64,000 nucleotides of DNA. Source: Ampullaceana balthica. Taxonomy: Eukaryota; Mollusca; Gastropoda; Lymnaeidae. The stretch covers positions 1-64,000 of the forward strand of contig CALYLW010000504.1 in the NCBI GenBank assembly GCA_944989445.1. Direction: 5' to 3'. The notes beneath the pieces are model-generated. The model made no database searches. It saw nothing but the letters and a program-made list of their open reading frames with translations, and was not told the origin of the DNA. The number at the start of each line of letters is the position of its first letter. Within the stretch, counting starts at the first letter, position 1. Both the position numbers and the translations under genes were made by a program. Positions 59,808 through 64,000 of the stretch are shown piece by piece.

Positions 59808-61481
59808 GTAGAAGAAGCTGTTTGTAATGAAACCAAATTTGTCACTTCTAAATTAAATACGTAGGGATTATAGTCAAAGGTGTTAGATCCCATGTTGTTT
59901 TTTGAGTCGTTCATGGCATGATGTTTAAGATGATGTTTGCTGATGGATAAATTAAGTAGATGACTCATAACATTACATGGTATATGACTGACACTCAGGC
60001 TATGATCCTTCTTCACACATGGCTCACTATACATTTTATTTTAATAAGCGTTATATTCATTCTGACTCAATTCAAATTAATAATAACCCCCTTTCCAGTC
60101 TATGACAGACTATGGGGCAAGTGAAGTAGCGTTCACAAGTTTTATTTAGCCACCACTAACGAGCAAGGGATTGAGTGGCTAGCAAAATGCCCCGACGGCC
60201 TTGCCAGCACCGAGAATAGAACCCGTGACTCTCTTCTGACTCGGTTCGGCAGTCCAGCGCGCTACCGCTAGACCACCGCTGTTAACAATTAAATGGTCTG
60301 AACTGGTCCTGTTTAATCTTTACTGGTAAACAAGTGACTTCAGTTAGTCATTATTAGGGCATTACTGGGAGTTAATTTTTTGTGTCAAATAAAACTTAAA
60401 ACAGCTTTTAAATTTCAGTTGGGAATTAAATTTACAGCGAGCTGATTGAAAAAAAAATTATATGACATTAAAATAGAAAAATAATAGTAATATGAAAATT
60501 TTAAAAATTCCTTTATCATCAATGTTTACTCCTTAGTTTGGCTCATAATTTTTGTGTGTGTGTGTGTTTGTTTTGAATTTGCTGAGTTGACGGGCAAAAC
60601 AAAGAGCAGGGCGAGTGTTGCTAAATTTGTTACATTCTCTTGAGGGTTTTAAAAAGTTAAGGAAAAATACCTCGCTAATGAACGCGAACCAGTCTTTTTT
60701 AACAGTTAATCAGTCCTCAAGAATGAGCGGTCTTAACAACCTTAATTTAAAAAAAAATTCATTGAACTTAAATTTGTAAGCATAATGATTAAGCATTTCA
60801 CATTCCAATTGTGAGGTAATACATAATATTTTAAAAATCAATATTTAATTACAACACTATCACAGGGTGCAAAATGATGAAAAAAGTTTACTGCTTTATT
60901 TTATTTAAACTAATTTAATTGTTAAAATTTCATACTCATATTCTTTAAGACTAATATATGAATAGTCTCGTCTACGCTTGTATGTGTGCTTATGTATGTG
61001 TAGATATATTTATTTACTAATCTTACTTGTATTTAATAGTTTGTAGTATTCTTAATTTTGGAATTTGTGTTATTTTTCTGTTAAATATAGATTTAAATTA
61101 ACATTTGGCTATTTAATAATTTTAAAAATAGAAAATTTAATTAACATAATTTTTTTTATAAAGTATGAATACTTTGCTTTTCATACCTACACATAATAAA
61201 GGTGCATGCAGCTCTCATAGCTCACCCTCTGGTACTGGTATGTGTTATTGAAATACATTTATAATGCATATACGTTTTTCTGTTCTGTTTATTTTTTAGC
61301 TCAATGTATTTCATTAATTCATACATATCTTTTCAGTAACATCTCAAAAAATGTATGTTTAAAATTTTCAAGTTGTAAAAGAAAGTGTCTATATATAGTG
61401 CAATACCCCATCCCGAGGCTTGGCTCTCTGAGCTTCATATAAAAATATTGGCTAATCCATATTTAGATAAATATTATATTA
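59808..61481. other. Intronic or intergenic AT-rich sequence with one SINE
   Basis: If the gene model at 57.4 kb is right, this is intron. A candidate micro-exon at 61,217-61,238 (gcag...gtatgt) does not fit the expected phase. A GT microsatellite is at 60,554-60,568. Confidence 0.35.
60095..60283 (-). mobile_element. tRNA-derived SINE, second family
   Basis: On the minus strand the head gcggtggtctagcggtagcg cgctggac carries an A-box-like TCTAGCGGTAG and, further on, a B-box-like GGGTTCTATTC. The body (gccaccactaacgagcaagg on the + strand) differs from the other SINE family in the window. It would lie in the intron of the 57.4-kb gene model. Confidence 0.65.
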
Positions 61482-61747
61482 GGCTGCGGAAATTATCGAT
61501 TAATTTCTTGATTAATCGTTGAAAATTTTATCGATTAAATATCGATTAAAATAATTTTAATCGATAAAAATTTGATTAAAATGTAAGAAAATATTTATAT
61601 TTAAAAAATTTTTTTAGTAATAAATAATAAATCATTAATTATTAATAAGAATTTATATATATATTTTTTTTACGTACAAACATCTCCCGCGTAATATTAA
61701 AATTTATTTTATTAATTTATGTTCACCGGCAGACGTCAACTAAAAAA

Positions 61748-62141
61748 ATGGCTGACAGCCAGAGCCGTCTTTACACAATTTTGGGCCCCCGGGCAAAGAA
61801 ATAGTGTTGGGCCCTTCCCCCACAGAAATAAAAAATGAATATACATAATATATATAAATAAACATATTCCCATGGTGCCATGCTCGTGGGCCCCCGGGCA
61901 AATGCCCAACAGGCCTATGCATTAAGACGGCCCTGCTGACAGCATCAGCGCAGTTAAATTTAAACATATAACTAGCACATTGAGCAAATATGTTGTTTTT
62001 AAGCTAACTGCGGATGGCAAAGTCGAAGATGGTGAAAACGTTTACTGTGTTCACTGCCATAAACAATTCTCTTTTAAAGGATCAAACACATCGCTGACGT
62101 ACCACCTTCAGCACAATACAAGTATCAACACATTGTCATGA
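61748..62141 (+). pseudogene. BED zinc-finger ORF split by a MITE
   Basis: ATG GCT GAC AGC is followed by the MITE and one extra duplication copy (184 bases). After it the frame continues with ISAVKFKHITSTLSKYVVFK, then DGENVYCVHCHKQFSFKGSN and LTYHLQHNTS, to TGA at 62,139-62,141. Without the insertion the ORF is 69 codons with no other defect. CxxC and the HLQH pair give a BED-like finger, the DNA-binding part of hAT transposases, with a shorter His spacing than usual. The catalytic domain is absent. Confidence 0.75.
61760..61935. mobile_element. 176-bp hAT-type MITE (CAGRGCCGTCTT family), copy 2
   Basis: Ends CAGAGCCGTCTT and AAGACGGCCCTG; perfect 8-bp duplication CTGACAGC (61,752-61,759 and 61,936-61,943). 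It is closely similar to copy 1 at 46,012. It sits inside the BED-finger ORF of an older hAT element. Confidence 0.93.
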
Positions 62142-62303
62142 AATTTAGTTCAAAATATTTTTAATTTTCAATGTCCGTGAGAAATGTTCAGTTTAATGAC
62201 GTCATAAATTTCTATTTTTGGTTTTAATCGAAATTATCGATTAATTAATCGATAATTTTTCAAAATTTAACTATTAAATTTAAATTAATCGATAACAGCC
62301 CTA

Positions 62304-62674
62304 AAATATATACATTAATTATTTTTTTTTAAATTGAAGATTTTCATAAAACATGTAATGACTAGTCAACATGACGAGCGAAGAAAAGCACACAGCACCA
62401 TCCTTAAAAGGGATATTAGATTAAGAGACAATTGAGAAAGTACAGTTTGATAAAATAGATCTTGAGTGCATTTGTAATTGCTTATTTTAATTGTTAAAAA
62501 TGTTAAAGCATTTGAGTTTGAGAACTTGATGCTATTTAAATCTGGAATTATTTTTGTGTTCGACACATAAATAAGCAAAAAATGAGTTTCTAACATAAAT
62601 AAATAATTATATTGATATTGAGGGAAGGATTTGCTGATAAACTTATTAGCTGTATAAGGCAAAATCTTCACATA
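62304..62674. other. AT-rich spacer
   Basis: No gene is supported; the 152-codon minus-strand ORF from 62,366 to 62,824 runs into the pogo-like element and has no recognisable domain. Confidence 0.4.
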
Positions 62675-63558
62675 CAGTGGTACCTCGAGAAAAGAATGCT
62701 TCAAGTTACGAAAAATCCAAGATAAGTAAGGCCACTTGAAGAATATTTTGTTCCAAAATATGAAAAAAAGTCCAAGATAACGAAAAACGTGCAGCTGACG
62801 ACACTGGGCATCGTGTGACTGCACTCAACTCGCTACCAACAGTTCTGCTCTCCCATTGGTCAGTTTTTGAAAAGAAACACCCTGCAAATGTTAAAACAAG
62901 TCGTGTTGTTGCACAGTTCAATGACGTTTGCCTGACTCGTTTCAGAAACATTGTAAAAAGCAGGCAAAAACAAGCTTCTTTGGATCAATATTTTGCTAAG
63001 AGATCATTAGTTGGCGAAGATGTTTGTGGAAGTGAGGCAAAAGAAATGAAAAGCAAAACAGAATTAGAAAGCACAAAACAAAAAAAATAATTTTTTAAAT
63101 TAAAAATTTTTTAAAAAGCAAAAACAATATTTTTTAACATAAGTTTAAGTTTTATGTTACGCATGTTTAGTGTACAGTGTGTACACTAAATATGTTTATT
63201 TGGCACTGATTTGTGCAAAGTTTGTACTTAATGTATTAATGTATTATTTTCATAAAGTTAAGTGTTTCGTACATACTGCCATAATGTTTTCTGCCATCCG
63301 TTCTCCTCCCCTACCACCTCCTGCGACAAGTTGCAACAGTATTTATTAGATTTATAATGTGTACTTTTAAGGATTGAAGAATTCTACTTTGTTTTTCTCT
63401 GGTTCCCAGTGATATTTTCAATTTTTAGTATTGTTTCTGTGCGGCTTGGAACGGAATAGGAATTTTACGTGTAAAATTTAGTTTGACATGAAAAATCCAA
63501 AATACGAATGCCACCCCGGAACCGGAACTGATAAATTTCGTATCTCGAGGTACCACTG
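62675..63558 (+). mobile_element. pogo/Tigger-like element, internally deleted
   Basis: Ends CAGTGGTACCTCGAGAAAAG and, inverted, CAGTGGTACCTCGAGATACG, flanked by TA on each side (62,673-62,674 and 63,559-63,560). CAGTGGTACCTCG ends with TA duplication identify a Tc1/mariner superfamily member of the pogo/Tigger kind. At 884 bp it is much shorter than a full element of about 2-3 kb and keeps only the 3' part of the transposase gene. Confidence 0.85.
62815..63090 (+). pseudogene. C-terminal remnant of a pogo-like transposase
   Basis: A 91-codon frame reads VFEKKHPANVKTSRVVAQFN, then CLTRFRNIVKSRQKQASLDQ and YFAKRS, and ends in a Lys-rich tail. The QASLDQYF stretch fits the PCNA-interacting (PIP) box found at the C-terminus of pogo transposases. 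The DDE catalytic domain and N-terminal HTH are missing, so it cannot transpose on its own. Confidence 0.7.
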
Positions 63559-63560
63559 TA

Positions 63561-64000
63561 CTGTCTTGGAAACACTATAATAATTTGGCCATAATAGAAT
63601 GTTGTTGTTTTTTTCTTTGTTTGCACCTTAAATCACAACATCAAGTTTGCACCTTAAATCACAACATCAACCTTGTTATTCTTGCTTTTATCACAAATGT
63701 CAATGAAGCCATATCACCACAAATTATTTTTTTAAAAATCAAACGCATTGTTAAGTAATTATGTCTAACGCTTTCATTTAACAGTTGATATTTTATATTT
63801 AATCTTCACTTTTTTTTCGCCCGTCCAATTAAATAAACTTATCTCTATTAATTTTTTAACAAATCTGCGCTGATGATGTGAGCTTAAATACTTAATTTAT
63901 GTCCCTAATTTTCTTTTAAATCTACCTCAATACTTGAAAAATGTTATACATTTTAATTTTAACAGTATTAAAATTCTTACGTTTGATTTGGATTAAGAAT
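63561..64000. other. AT-rich spacer at window edge
   Basis: A short duplication of caccttaaatcacaacatca occurs at 63,625-63,670. No gene is visible. Confidence 0.4.

Larger units (their letters stand above)
61482..62303. mobile_element. hAT-like element with ATCGATTAAT ends and a BED-finger ORF
   Basis: The left end taggctgcggaaattatcga ttaatt and the right end, inverted, tagggctgttatcgattaat tt match, with repeated atcgattaa boxes inside both ends. Ends starting TAGGGCTG and rich in ATCGATTAA are known from a widespread hAT family. The coding content is only a BED-type zinc-finger ORF, interrupted by a younger MITE. Confidence 0.7.

Noticed and set aside
61217..61238. Micro-exon between gcag and gtatgt (SSHSSPSGTG-like text)
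   Set aside because: The reading that looks like protein needs an acceptor in the wrong phase; with the phase-1 frame of the upstream exons the text is different and weak.

Overview
The window is animal nuclear DNA. It has spliced protein-coding exons with GT/AG borders, AT-rich introns and spacers, tRNA-derived SINEs, and many decayed class II transposons with intact target-site duplications (hAT type, a Merlin/IS1016-like transposase, a pogo-like remnant, Helitron-like ends), plus LINE fragments and many minisatellites. A marine or freshwater invertebrate, most likely a mollusc or another lophotrochozoan, fits best, but the species cannot be read from the sequence. There are no rRNA genes, operons, CRISPR arrays or prokaryotic features.

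Layout: 1-5.8 kb is gene-free AT-rich DNA with one LINE scrap and a SINE-like tail. At 5.8-12.4 kb a degenerate roughly 20-bp minisatellite appears to be split by a 5.9-kb insertion bounded by GGCGGATTTA-type inverted ends. At 12.66-13.08 kb there is a C/T-only tract. From 15.7 to 21.8 kb C becomes progressively rarer, ending in about 1.5 kb of almost pure G and T; this is the strongest compositional anomaly and may be an assembly or base-calling artefact. At 22-27 kb lie minisatellites (13, 25, 30 and 10 bp), a MITE and three Helitron-like copies. At 30.3-31.7 kb a Merlin-type transposase pseudogene is split by a LINE fragment. Satellite-like arrays follow at 31.8 and 34.3 kb.

The one clear host gene is at 36.8-39.4 kb (+ strand). 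It is a GC-rich two-exon 3' part of a bZIP transcription factor that carries two complete bZIP domains in one chain: an NFIL3/PAR/CES-2-like one near the N-terminal side and a second at the extreme C-terminus. A second, weaker host-gene model starts with ATG at 57,396 and has three phase-matched exons running towards the right edge; its product is not recognised.

From 43 kb onward the spacers are dominated by nested class II elements and SINEs. In several cases the nesting order and exact insertion points can be read from target-site duplications, for example a 176-bp MITE that interrupts a BED-finger ORF and whose removal restores the frame.
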